From NCBI GenBank assembly GCA_905250075.1, contig CAJNOP010000386.1, positions 62,001-126,000 on the forward strand: a DNA stretch of 64,000 bases. The letters run 5' to 3'. This stretch comes from Rotaria sp. Silwood1 (Eukaryota; Rotifera; Eurotatoria; Philodinida; Philodinidae). Below the pieces are notes generated by a model that ran no database searches, was not told where the DNA came from, and was given only the letters and a program-made list of their open reading frames with translations. Shown here in pieces: positions 11,234-22,685 of this stretch (its first letter is position 1; every line of letters begins with the position of its first letter). A program made the translations under genes and the position numbers.

Positions 11234-12411
11234 ATGTATGGACGAAAACGAAATAGTAAGTTTTTTTTGTTTTGTGAATCAAAACTGATTTTTATACATG
11301 GAATCGAATTTTTTAAATAGATATTACATCATATTCACAATATAGTGAAGATGAACATGACGAGTAAATCTTTTTTTTTCTACTTTTTTCGTAAAATAAA
11401 ATTTTTTTTTTTTTATAGACTTTCAAGTACAGATTCGACATTAGTCATGTTAGTTATACATAATCTTGATCATATGATGCAACCACATGAATGGGAAACA
11501 TTATTAACTCGTGAAATTCATGGTGCTCGTGTTAGTTATTTATTCATTTTTTTTTCCTAATTGATTCTATAGGAAAATTTATTTTATTTTATAGATTTTA
11601 GGTGTAATTGTAGTACGTGAACCATCATCATTACGTCCATGGGGTGAAGGTGAATTAACAGCATATATATTTACACGATATGATGCATCACTTATTCGAC
11701 AATATTTACATAATCGACGTCTTGGTTTTCGACGTTTACATGTCGATACAATAACAAGTGAAAATGGTATTGAAGTTTTTCTTATGTAAGTAAATATAAT
11801 TTACATAAATGTGAACAAAGTCTATTTTAGTTTTTTTTTCTTTTTTTGCAGACACAAAATTCTTCAATTACTTAAACTCAATCCACAAATGTCTGATATT
11901 ACAATTGAACAACGTATCAATAGTTTTTTCCGATGGTTTGTTTTTTCTTTTTTGTCCTTGTATAAACTTTAAAAAAAAAAACAAATTCCGTTTTCATTGT
12001 CTATAGTATGCCATTAACCGTACGTCCACGAGATTATGATCGTACAACTGTAATGCGTTTAATTCATGAATGTATGGGTTTACCAGCATCACCACCAGCA
12101 ACAAGTGAAGATAGTGAAATTGATAGTGATTCACCACCATTACGTTCTAAATCTAATGTACAATTATTACAACAACAACAACAAATACCATTAGAACAAG
12201 AACAATCTATTATTAATTCACAATTAATTCGTATTGATGAATGTACAATGCAACTTCATTTTACTCCATTTTATTTTGGTAAAGAGAAAAATTTTTGTGG
12301 ATTTTTTTGCTTTTGAAATTTTTTTATTTTTTAATAGAACTTTTGGAAGCTATGTCGATTAATGGAATAGATAATGAAAATGATCAATTATTAGATGCTA
12401 AACTTTTCTAA
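11234..12411 (+). CDS. Conserved-looking protein of unknown function, 265 aa, 7 exons
   Basis: Exons: 11234-11255, 11321-11363, 11419-11530, 11595-11785, 11852-11935, 12007-12278, 12338-12411. All introns are 55-71 bp with GT/AG ends; phases close exactly to give 265 aa ending KLF-stop. The core (about residues 22-150) is dense and globular: STLVMLVIHNLDHMMQPHEW, then GVIVVREPSSLRPWGEGELT, then YIFTRYDASLIRQYLHNRR. Residues ~170-215 are acidic/Ser-rich with a short poly-Gln (LLQQQQQIP), probably disordered. The C-terminus is an acidic tail. I do not recognise the family. Strong exon structure and AT-biased codons like its neighbours argue that it is a real, expressed gene. No membrane segment or signal peptide is present, so it is probably cytosolic or nuclear. 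Confidence 0.7.
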
Positions 12412-12753
12412 TGTTTTTCTTTTATTTTATTTCGAAAGTTTATTGAATTCTATTTTTTTTTTTTGTTGAATGTATTAATGATTTCTTTTATTTTCCGTAT
12501 ATTGTGTGGTGAAGATTGCGTCGTTGTTATGATATGATATTGACTTTTCTCTTTTTTTTTAAAAAAAAAAATAGTATATTTTAAACACTACTGAAATTTA
12601 TATCGTTTAATTAATATTTTAATCAAGCTCAGAAGACAGATGACTACAATAAAGAATATAAAGAATTTAATTAAAATTTATTTACATTTTTTTTGATGAA
12701 TTAATCGAAAAAAAACAAATTGTTCATTTTATATATTTTGTTATTATGTATTG
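12412..12753. other. 3' flank, no gene
   Basis: T-rich downstream region of the seven-exon gene. The last 8 bases (ATGTATTG, 12746-12753) are the left target duplication of the next element. Confidence 0.4.
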
Positions 12754-13231
12754 CAGAGATGTCCATCGCGGCGCGACCGCTGCCGCTACGGCCACCGCGC
12801 CGCTGCCGCTATGGCGGTGGCGGCGCGGTAGCAGTTGTTTTTTTTCAAATAACCATCGCGGTGTGGCGCGGCAACGGTCGTTTTTTAAACTAACTATCGC
12901 GGCAGCGGCGCGGTAGCGGTAGGTTTTTTTTGGAGAACAATGCAAAAGTGCATGAATTCGAACAGAATTTCAATGTTTGCAAGTGCAAAATTATGAGATT
13001 CAACGAATCTTATCGATTGGTAACAACACCTCTAGTCCTGAACAGTCACAGATCGTAAAATTCACAACATTATTCTAACAATCATCGCGGCAGCGGCGCG
13101 GTCGCGTCAGTGGCACGGTCGCGGCAGCGGCGCGATAGGTTTTCTGTTTTTATCACCGCGGCGCGTTAGCTTTTTTCTTTTATCGCCGCGGTGCGGCAGC
13201 GGTCAGTTTTCAACCGCGATGGACATCTCTG
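12754..13231. mobile_element. GC-rich hAT-like MITE, 478 bp, with 8-bp target duplication
   Basis: Termini CAGAGATGTCCATCGCGG (12754) and its exact reverse complement ending at 13231. They are flanked by perfect 8-bp direct repeats ATGTATTG (12746-12753, 13232-13239). The CAGAGATG-type end and 8-bp duplication fit the hAT superfamily. The interior consists of degenerate GCGGCAGCGGCGCGGT-type repeats in both orientations, so it is a GC/CpG island of repeat origin in an otherwise AT-rich region. Minus-strand Ala/Arg-rich ORFs over it are not genes. Confidence 0.88.
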
Positions 13232-13239
13232 ATGTATTG

Positions 13240-14359
13240 TATGCAAATATTATATAAATCTAATGGTTTACAAAAAATCTTGATAGATTTTTTACAGCCC
13301 ACGATGTGCTTCTCTAAAGTATTCATTTAGTTATATTTCATAACGTCTAACTTATAAACTGCATTCGAGCACATATTTTGATAATTGTCAGGAATAAAAT
13401 TGTGCAAATAAAAGTCATACGAGAATATGTGTTATTATCGTAGTTTCTTCATTTAAAAATCATAATCATTTTACTGAGTTTTCAATCTATCACAGAATAT
13501 TATCAGGTAAACTGAATTCTCACAAGTAACAGAATTTCATAAACTACTTCTTTTCGATGAAATTTTCAGAATATTATAAAGACTATGGAATTTATATTGA
13601 AATTTCGAAAAGAATGGTCTTAACAATAAATAGATATATTCTAAGAGAAGAATATTCATAAAATTTGATATAAACTAATTGCTTTTCCATTTACTACATT
13701 TTGTTTGAGAACAGATTGCTGAACATTATCACAGATAAACAAATTCATTATTTGAACGTTTCTATTGCGATGAGAGAGAATAAATCTTATCTTTTATAGT
13801 AATAATTTAAAACAAAAAAAAAACGATTCTTTTTTTTTGCATATATATTTAACTTCTATCTTAAAGTTATATGAAACACGATGCATTAAAATATATTCTA
13901 CGAATGAAACGGAAATCTCTTAATAGTTCTCGTATATACTTATATTTTTAAAAGCTTTGCCATTTGTAACTGAAAAGTATGGAATGTATAATCAAAAAAT
14001 CACGTATGCAATAATTTTAGTTCATATTTTTATATTTCTCATTAAAAAAAAATCACACATTGTAATTCTATACGACAAAGAACAAAATCTAATGTCTCCC
14101 TCATTAAATAAATGCAATATTACAAAATCATAGAATTCAAATATCAATATTCTTTTTATTCCATCAATCAAAGAAAGAAAACAAATGGAAGTAGAACTTG
14201 AAACGAAAGTTGTTCTTAAATGTATAAAACAAGGTAACGTTATGTGATTAAAAAAACACAATCTTTTCTGTTATGCCGTTACTATGTATTAAAAAGAACG
14301 AAGAAAAATATTTTTTTATTTGTTAAAAAATTTTACATAGTAACATACATACATAAAAA
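13240..14359. other. Intergenic region, no gene recognised
   Basis: AT-rich. The end (14313-14340) is a T-rich tract finishing in TTTTACATAG 19 nt before the next ATG, a possible 3' splice/SL acceptor. Confidence 0.4.
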
Positions 14360-15166
14360 ATGTACTTTCATGAATCTGATCTTTTTCCATATGAACCAAT
14401 ATCACCTATATTAATGATTATTTATATATTATTATCATGTTGGTTTTTTAATATACTTAATCAACTAATAATACCAAATAAAATTAATGAAACAAATTGG
14501 TTAAAATATAATATATTACTTAGTTGTATTCATGCTGGTATTTGCTCAATATTAATTATAATAGGTGTTTTACGAGCACCAGAAATATTTCAAGATCCAT
14601 TATCACATATAAATCATTTTAATTATGCATTAATTGCATTTAGTACAGGTTATTTTTTATATGATTTTATTGATTGTATAAAATATTCCAAATCATCAAC
14701 AATTGCATTTCTATTTCATCATGTTATTGTTATGGCATTTTTTATACATATTCTTTATTATACACGTAATATTGGTTATGCTATATATGGTCTTTCAATT
14801 GAAATTAATAGTTTTTTTTTACATGCTCGACGAGTCATACGTTGGCATTCACCTATATTTACATCAATTTATTATAATAATCTACTTAAAATAATTATTG
14901 ATATTGGTAATTATATAACATTTATATTATTTCGTTTTGGTATTGTTATTGTTGGTTTACGTGCATTACATATTCAACGAAATCGTCTTAATCCTATCGT
15001 ACATATATTTACTGTTACAGCTACATCAGCTATTGGAATTTTAAATATTGTTCTTTTTTATCGTCTAATTAAAAGTCAAATGAAGAAAAAATTAAAAATT
15101 AAACAAGAAGAACAAATTGAAGATAATATTTTGATTACTGATAATGAAATTTTATTACCAAGTTAA
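14360..15166 (+). CDS. TLC-domain membrane protein (TLCD1/TLCD2-like)
   Basis: Single-exon 268-aa protein with about seven hydrophobic segments. A TRAM-LAG1-CLN8 domain is indicated by the order of motifs in the middle: FSTGYFLYDFIDC (about 94-106), the His pair in AFLFHHVIVMAFF (116-128), then LSIEINSFFLHARRVI (about 143-158). The E(I/V)NSxFLHxR signature is characteristic of the TLCD1/2 branch, plasma-membrane proteins that affect phospholipid composition, rather than ceramide synthases, which have the longer Lag1 motif. The C-terminus is a Lys-rich cytoplasmic tail (MKKKLKIKQEEQ). Length is in the usual range for the family (about 240-290 aa). No introns. An AATAAA lies at 15182. Confidence 0.82.
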   Translation: MYFHESDLFPYEPISPILMIIYILLSCWFFNILNQLIIPNKINETNWLKYNILLSCIHAGICSILIIIGVLRAPEIFQDPLSHINHFNYALIAFSTGYFLYDFIDCIKYSKSSTIAFLFHHVIVMAFFIHILYYTRNIGYAIYGLSIEINSFFLHARRVIRWHSPIFTSIYYNNLLKIIIDIGNYITFILFRFGIVIVGLRALHIQRNRLNPIVHIFTVTATSAIGILNIVLFYRLIKSQMKKKLKIKQEEQIEDNILITDNEILLPS

Positions 15167-18100
15167 TTATTAAAAAAAATCAATAAATGAAATTAATACG
15201 AAGAAAAAAAAAATAGTATTTATAATGATAAAGTTAAAATAGTACATAGAAGATTAATTTATTTTAAGTGATAGAATTAAATAACTTTCGATCAGGATTA
15301 AATCATAAAAAATTAATCAATGTCAAATGTCATATAAGTTAACATAAGAGAATGATTTTGAATCAGTCCGTGTGTCAAAAATTGATCCATATTAAAATCT
15401 ACTTTCGAATTAAACTTTATAATAATATGCTCTACTATATCATAATGAATGATCTTATCTATGATATTAATCAAAATAAAATATATGAGACATTCATTGG
15501 TTGAAATAAATCAAATAAAAGAAATTTATCCCACATATTTGCATTCATAATTCATTGTGATCTATAATTATCACATCGAGTAATACCTTTGAGTAAATCT
15601 ATAATATCAACTAACCAAAAACAAAAAGACACTCAAAGTTATGTCCGATCGTTGAGTTCATATTGGACCTACAAAGAGTTTATTCATGTAGGTTTTTCGA
15701 GTTGAAGTATCATTATTTTATTATCTTTAATTAAGTTTTATATGATACAAAAATTGAGTTTACTTGAACATTCACTATTTTTTTGTTTTCAAAAAGAATA
15801 CGATTTTTAGATAAAATTTTTCGATTTTTCTAAATATAGAAATAAATCTTCAGAAAACGATAACGTTGTTTCTTTTTTTTTTGTGAATCTAAATAACATC
15901 AACTATTTTTCATAACAACCTTCAATTAAAATATCTTTCAATACAATTGTTTCGCATTAATCTTAATAAACCGTACTAACTGTAGATGAGATATCATGTA
16001 GAAACATTTAATAAGAAAAAAAAAAAAAAAATGAAAAATTACAATTCAAAAAAAAAACAATTGATGATCAAAAGTATTCTTTCATCAGTATAATAACTAC
16101 AATTATTTCAAATTGAACGATTCAATGAATTTAAATATGAATTATTCATAGGTCAATGTTTTTTATTTTTATAGATGAAAAGAAGAATAATGTTACTTGA
16201 ATAATATGAAGTTTCACATTGTTCAAATAAAATTTCTAATCTAATTCAATATAATATAATATTTCTTGATCAAAAAAAAAAAAACCTAAAGTAGTGAATA
16301 ATTCTTATTTGAATTTATTCGATCATTCAATTTGAAATAATTTTAGTTATTATATTGAATAGAATTAAAACATGTAAATTCAAATATTGATTTACAATGA
16401 AGATTTAATATCAAATCTCATAATAATTGACAATAAAATTGTCTATACTTTTTTTCTTCATTCAAAAAGTTCGAATTTTTATAATAAATATATCTAATTC
16501 GGAACTTAAAGTTTCAACTCTACTACTAAAATAAATGATCAAGATTGAAATTTAGAATATTACAAAATAACATCTGCATGATTCGTAAACACAATCATTT
16601 TATAAGTATATAGAATCGGTAGAGAACACAATTCTCAATTCGATACAAATAATTGTTGACGATAAATTTATAAAAAAAAAAAACGTCTTTTCAACATCTT
16701 TGTATTCTCTTTTCTCGACAAAATGTTTAATGCTTTTTTTTTTTTTCTAAAATTTGCTAGAGACAGCAATAAAATTTTATCAGTCTATTTAATCATCATA
16801 AAGAAACTAAAATGAATAAATAACTACAAGTGCAATTAACCATAACGAACATATGGATTGTTATCATTCACACTCAAATTATCTTTTGTCATTCGATACT
16901 ACTACTACTATATTATAATCCATATAAAGATCTTTATTCACATCAATCATTAAGTATTTCAATTCGATACAAATAAAATTTCAACATACAACAAGTTATT
17001 ATTCAATGTATAATGATTGCTGTGAAGTTTTGGTTTTTTTTTTTTTTCTTCAAATTACATTTAAGAAAAAACAACAACAAAATTTTAGATCTTTCACTAC
17101 TATACAATTTGTTTAATATATAACATAAATGATGTCAATTCTTTATCATTTATTCACTACTTTATAATTACAAGAATTTTAGTAAATAAAATATTTTACA
17201 TAAATAAATTTATAATGAAGTCTAGCAAATCATAAAACAAAGTTTTAGAAAAGAGTTTAATTTATGCGTTACGATCAGATGTATGTATCATGCCAACTAA
17301 TTCACATATTGCTTTTTTTATTTGTTGCTTACTTTATTCATTTTTTAAAGTTATTACTGTACTATGTATTTATGTAAAGAAATTTATTTAACTGAAGAAC
17401 ATGTACACGTAAGTTTTATTTGTCTTTCTTTTTTTACAACTATTAAATTTAGTTCTATTGTAAATACAAAAAAAAAAAGAATAATTCAGTGAAAAAGTAT
17501 ACAAACATTAATAATTATGTATATATATATATATATCAGGTATGGTTTCAAAATCAAACAATTAAGTAGTGTAAGCAAGAATCATACAAATGTTAATATA
17601 CAAAAAAAAATGATCAACGAACCTATTCAAGAGTGAAATGAATACCTTGAAAAATTTTTCTAAGAAATGATAGTTATTTTTCAAGGATAATCAATCCATT
17701 AGAAAAACAATCTTTTTTTTTTTTGTTATTTCTTCATTTCAAACAGAAGGTTATTTTCTACTTTGTATTGACGATGCTATTTTATACGTTATTTTTCTTA
17801 ATTATTATAATAACTATTGATTGAACTGATAGATAAATATGTTCTACATATCTATTATATATATAATAGGTATCAACGTACTATTACATATGTATATATA
17901 TTAATAAGCTCTCAAACATTAATATTGATTATTTTTCAAAATTATAATATGATCAATGCATGCATTTTTATGTTGATTAAATGACGACTGTGACAAATCA
18001 ATGCGTGACTACTCATCATCCTTGACGGTTTTTTTATTTGAATATAAATTTTTATCTGTATAATAATCAAAGACTACGTTATTGAAAATATTTACAAGTA

Positions 18101-19675
18101 TATTTTAGTTAGTTAAATTTTAACAAAAATTTTCTCGAATAATTAAACTTTTATTATTAAATATTATTTAGCATTCTTTTTTTTTTTAATACTAAGAAAT
18201 TCTCCATAAGAAATCTCTAAAGTATGTAATGAAGAGAATTGTAAAAAGTTCAACTTCAAACTTTTATTTATATAATTTAAAAAATATTTCCTAAAAACAC
18301 AAATGTTCTTTTTGTGTGTGGGTGTGTGTGTATATTCGTATCAAATCCCTTCATATTATTGAGAAAAAGAACCTGTCATACGATCAATATCATATAGAGT
18401 CAGTAAGGTTTGAAATAAATCATGTCATACAATACAAGAAAAAAGTGAGAATACGAGAAAATGAAAACGTATCATTATCGCTTTCATTGTCATATAGTTA
18501 ACTACTGTTAGTTTTATGTTTTAACATGAACGAATAATTGATATCGCAAAAACACAGAACGTTACATTTTTTTTTCTTTTTCGTTTTTTATACATTTTAC
18601 ATATATAACCATGTTTAATGGTGCAATCATAGCATATTATACTCAAGAAAGAGTCGCCGTCGTTTCGACCATGAAAGTAAAAAAAAAAAGAAGCGTGTGT
18701 TAACAATAAAGAAAAAGATACAGACGATAATCAAGTTTTTTTTTTTTGGTATTACTAGTGTTTAGAAGGTATATTATATCCATTGAATAGACAATCACGA
18801 ATGGAACAAATTGACAAGCTTCGTTGTTTTTAATATGAGCATACTTCAAATCATTGTTCTTTGTATGTGTTCGTTCATTACACAGATATTCATCAGTCAT
18901 TCATATTGATGACAATGATAGTATGCATATGAGAATAAAAGAAAGAGGAGAAGGAGGTGATGAGACACACGAGACCTATTTCACTACAGAATATGTCTAT
19001 CTCACACTTATTTGAAGGTAAATCGTGAATAAGGACAAGTTGTAATTATAGTATTCTGGTGTCTCGATTTCTTTTTCTTTTTTCTTTTTTTTTTTGACTG
19101 TATTATCATGTTCGTCGTTTTGTTATAGTTGACGGGGGAAATGTTCATTAGAGAAAGAATATAGACTTTTTGATATGCCGTATTTGTATTGTTTTGTTTA
19201 AATTTATATGAAATATTAAAATGAGAAAGAGAGATAAATGTATATAGTATTTTTTATATATCTTAGATTTTATTAACGTATAGTTGACTTCTTTTGATAG
19301 AAAGAGTAGTTACGTCAGAAAATTTGATTTTTTTTTGTTTTTGATATTCTATTTATTTGAAATTCAATTTTTCATTAAATATTCTTATCGTTATTTGTCT
19401 TCTTCTCTTTATTTCAGTCTTCATATCAATATCAATACATTGATATCGGTGACAAAACGATTATTAAAAGCTAATAACAATTCAACAAAGTGATCAATGA
19501 ATGATCATTCATATTTAAGCAACGAATAAATTTCAAAAAAAAAAAAAAAAGAATAGAAAATCAAATAAAGAAGAATGATAATATACAATGAATTTAAGCA
19601 AATGTATGATTAACTAACAACTATTATCGATAATCTATTGAATTAAAAATTTATTCAATAGAATATCTATAAATA
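15167..19675. other. Long AT-rich intergenic region, one foldback repeat
   Basis: About 4.5 kb without a supportable gene on either strand. An AATAAA (15182-15187) follows the TLC gene. One clear inverted repeat lies at 16090-16355. The right end has a pyrimidine tract and AG (about 19410-19417) that may precede 5' UTR of the next gene. Confidence 0.45.
16090..16355. repeat. Foldback repeat
   Basis: The ~60-bp left arm (16090-16149, containing AATTATTTCAAATTGAACGA) is about 85% matched by the reverse complement of 16294-16354, around a ~145-bp loop. No clear target-site duplication seen. Probably a decayed MITE. Confidence 0.6.
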
Positions 19676-21470
19676 ATGTTAATAAAAAGTCAACCTATAG
19701 CTCCTCTAGAAACAATTTATGAGGAGTCAGGTAGTTTTATTGCATCAACTGTTGATATTGAACGTCAACTAAATAATCAATCATATATAAATGAGACTTT
19801 TAATAGTCTCATTAGTTCTCATACAATACCAACAATTAATATATTACAACAAAAAACAAATGAAAATCAAAAAAAACCTCCTATTGAAGTTCGGTTTCGA
19901 GATGGATCGAAACGTTTTATATCTCCATCATTAACAAACCCAACAACAATGGTAACAAATAGAAGAAAAATATTTAATTCTTCTCATGATAATTTAACAT
20001 TAAATAATCAACAAATAAATAATGGAAATTTTCATGCAAAACATTCAAAAACTCCATTAGTTATAACAATTATAACAGCTGATGATTTAAATGAAGCTGG
20101 AATAACACCAACAATATCATCATCATCATCATCAGATGATTCTGAACGATCAACTATAGCTGTATCATTATCAAAATCATCAATTGATACTGTAATTACT
20201 GTACAAGATATTCGTCAAGGTTAATTATTTACATATCTATATATTTATTTTATTTTATTACAATTCAAAAAATTTCAAATTAAATTTTTATTTTAGGTTC
20301 TATTCAACGATTACCAACTACATCATCTATAAAATCAGTTGTTAGTAGTTCTTCAATAAATCTTAATAATACATCTGCTAATTTTCTACAACATTATCAA
20401 CAACAACATACAGTTACAAATAATCGTTTAAGTTCAACATCATCACAAACATCTTTTACTTCAACTAATGATTTATCAACAAATTCAAGTCCAAAAACAA
20501 TTATTTCATCAATACAAACACCATTGATTAATGATGAAAATAAAAAAAAATTATTAATAAATTCAAATATTATTTCTTCTTCTAAACAATTAACTAATGA
20601 AACAGTGAATCATATAAATCAACCACATACAACATTATTATCAGGAGGTGGAAGTCGTAGTGCATTTCGTCCATTTCATAAATTGGTAGGTTGTAGCCAA
20701 CAAACATTTCCTATTACATCACAAACATCATTAATTATTAATGACAGATCTAATTATTCTCCACATCATCAACAAGAAATAGTTTCAAATATTGAATATA
20801 ATCATCAAAATTCAACAAAAATATTATCTCAATTACCTTCAACTAATATTAATTCATATGTTACAAAACCTTCTTATGATACAACAATATTACAACAAAA
20901 AAAAATATCCGAAACAACAACAAATCCATCAACATATATTAATTCTTTAGTAGAACAACTAGTAAATTAATTTTTATTTTTTGTTTAGATAATAGAAAAA
21001 AACATATTTCTCAAATTTTTAACTTTTTTTTTATTTAGAATCTTTCAAATTGTCAAAAACAATCATTTCCATCATCAAATTCAACTATAAAACAAACAAA
21101 TAATTCTTTGACGGTACCGAATCTATTCAATATTTCAACTAATTCAGGACAAAATGTTTCAGTAGCAAACAATTCAAATATGAAATGGTATAATGTAACA
21201 TCAAATTCAATAAAAGAAATACCAAATCTATCAAAAAAATATTCCGGTATACCATTACGTGTAACATTACCTACTGGAACACCAACACATAATCAAAAAT
21301 TAATAACTAAACATGATCGAGCATTAGAAAATCGTCTTTTAAATGCTGGTTTATCACCTGAAACAGTTGCACTCTATGAAAGAATACTTAATATTGCTGA
21401 AAATCCTTCACTATCAAAAATATCACCATCAAATGTTATCAATCAATATCTACAAAATCATTTCATATAA
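19676..21470 (+). CDS. Ser/Asn/Thr/Gln-rich protein of unknown function, 546 aa
   Basis: Three exons (19676-20219, 20297-20961, 21039-21470) with 77-bp GT/AG introns in phases 1 and 0 give 546 aa. Most is low complexity (poly-Ser at about 145, Asn/Gln/Ser throughout), predicted disordered. Less biased patches are the N-terminal QPIAPLETIYEESGSF, the segment PPIEVRFRDGSKRFISPS (about 63-80), SRSAFRPFHKLVGCSQQ, and a helical C-terminus containing DRALENRLLNAGLSPETVAL. The last looks like a short conserved helical module and may be a binding motif in a scaffold or regulatory protein. No signal peptide, membrane segment or enzyme motif. I do not recognise the family. Start chosen as the first ATG of the long open exon, preceded by AT-rich non-coding sequence. 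Confidence 0.65.
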
Positions 21471-22685
21471 GAAAAATAAAAAAATATCTATGCTTTTATT
21501 ATTAAAAAAAAAAAAAAAATTTTTTTTCTTTTTTTACTTTTTTTCTTTCTGTGACAAACAACGAGGAATTTTTAATTTTACTAGTTTATTTTTTTGCAAA
21601 AAAAACGTAGAACTTTTTTTTTCTGTTTTTTTTTTTTAAAGTTCATGTTTTGTTTCTATTGAGAAAGGAGAGAAAATATTAAACATGCAAAGTCACACTC
21701 TTTGTTTATATATATATATAGCATATATTGATTGATTCACTTGATTATTTTACAAAACTGAATTAATCATAATCAGTTGTATTTTCGATCGATAGATAAT
21801 GACCAAAAGATTTAAACTGATTTTTTTTGTTAATTCATATACTTTGTTCAATTAAAAGATTTTAAAAAACTTCGACAAGTTTGTACATACATTATATTGA
21901 ATCAAAAATTGTTTTCATAAAAAAATCATTAAAAGAATCTTTCAGCTAACTAGAATCATATGAATACTCACAATTGTAATTTACCTATACATTAAAGATA
22001 CTTGATACTATAGATTGAATACCAAACAGTGTAAATAATATGTGAATATTGAATAATGATAGATGATTTCAAATGCCTCAAGAATAGCAAAATGAAATAA
22101 TACAAGTTTATAATAAATTTTATGTAATATTTTATCTGTTCGAATCTTGAGTAGACAATAAATGATAATTGTAACAAGTATTAATGTTTGAGTTAAGCAA
22201 AATTATTATTAAGATTTATGATTATTTACTTCTCTTTATAATAAATAGAGTATAATTTAAAAAAATATATATATGTACACGACACTATTATCTAATAACC
22301 TTAGGGTTTACTTCGACACCTATTACCGAATAGAAAAAAACAAGACAGTTGATATGATGATTAAGGTGAAGCTTCATATTAATGATTGTAGCAAAGGCCT
22401 TGATTATTTATTATGATTACCTTTTCTTTTTGTTGATAAAACACTATGGAATTTTTTTTAGTAAAATTAAGTTTTAATCTAAAAATTCTACTATCTATGA
22501 TTGAATTCATATTGAAATTGAAAGTAAATTTAATAGTATTTTATCTTGTCATTGTCAACTTGTGACCTCTTTTGGATTATCTTCTATTTTCACAATCCAT
22601 CTTTTTTTTTTTTTTATTTATGTTTTTCATTCTAGATTAACATACATTTAATATCTAAAGAAAGATTTCTTTCTTATATTCTAAT
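21471..22685. other. Intergenic region, no gene recognised
   Basis: AT-rich, with poly-A and poly-T runs just after the preceding stop. A strong pyrimidine tract ending in TTCTAG (22603-22635) lies 50 nt upstream of the next ATG, a likely 5' UTR or SL splice acceptor. Confidence 0.45.

Noticed and set aside
12724-12945. Minus-strand ORF rich in Ala, Arg and Ser
   Set aside because: It lies across the GC-rich MITE repeats; its composition follows from the GCGGC units and it has no splice or family support.
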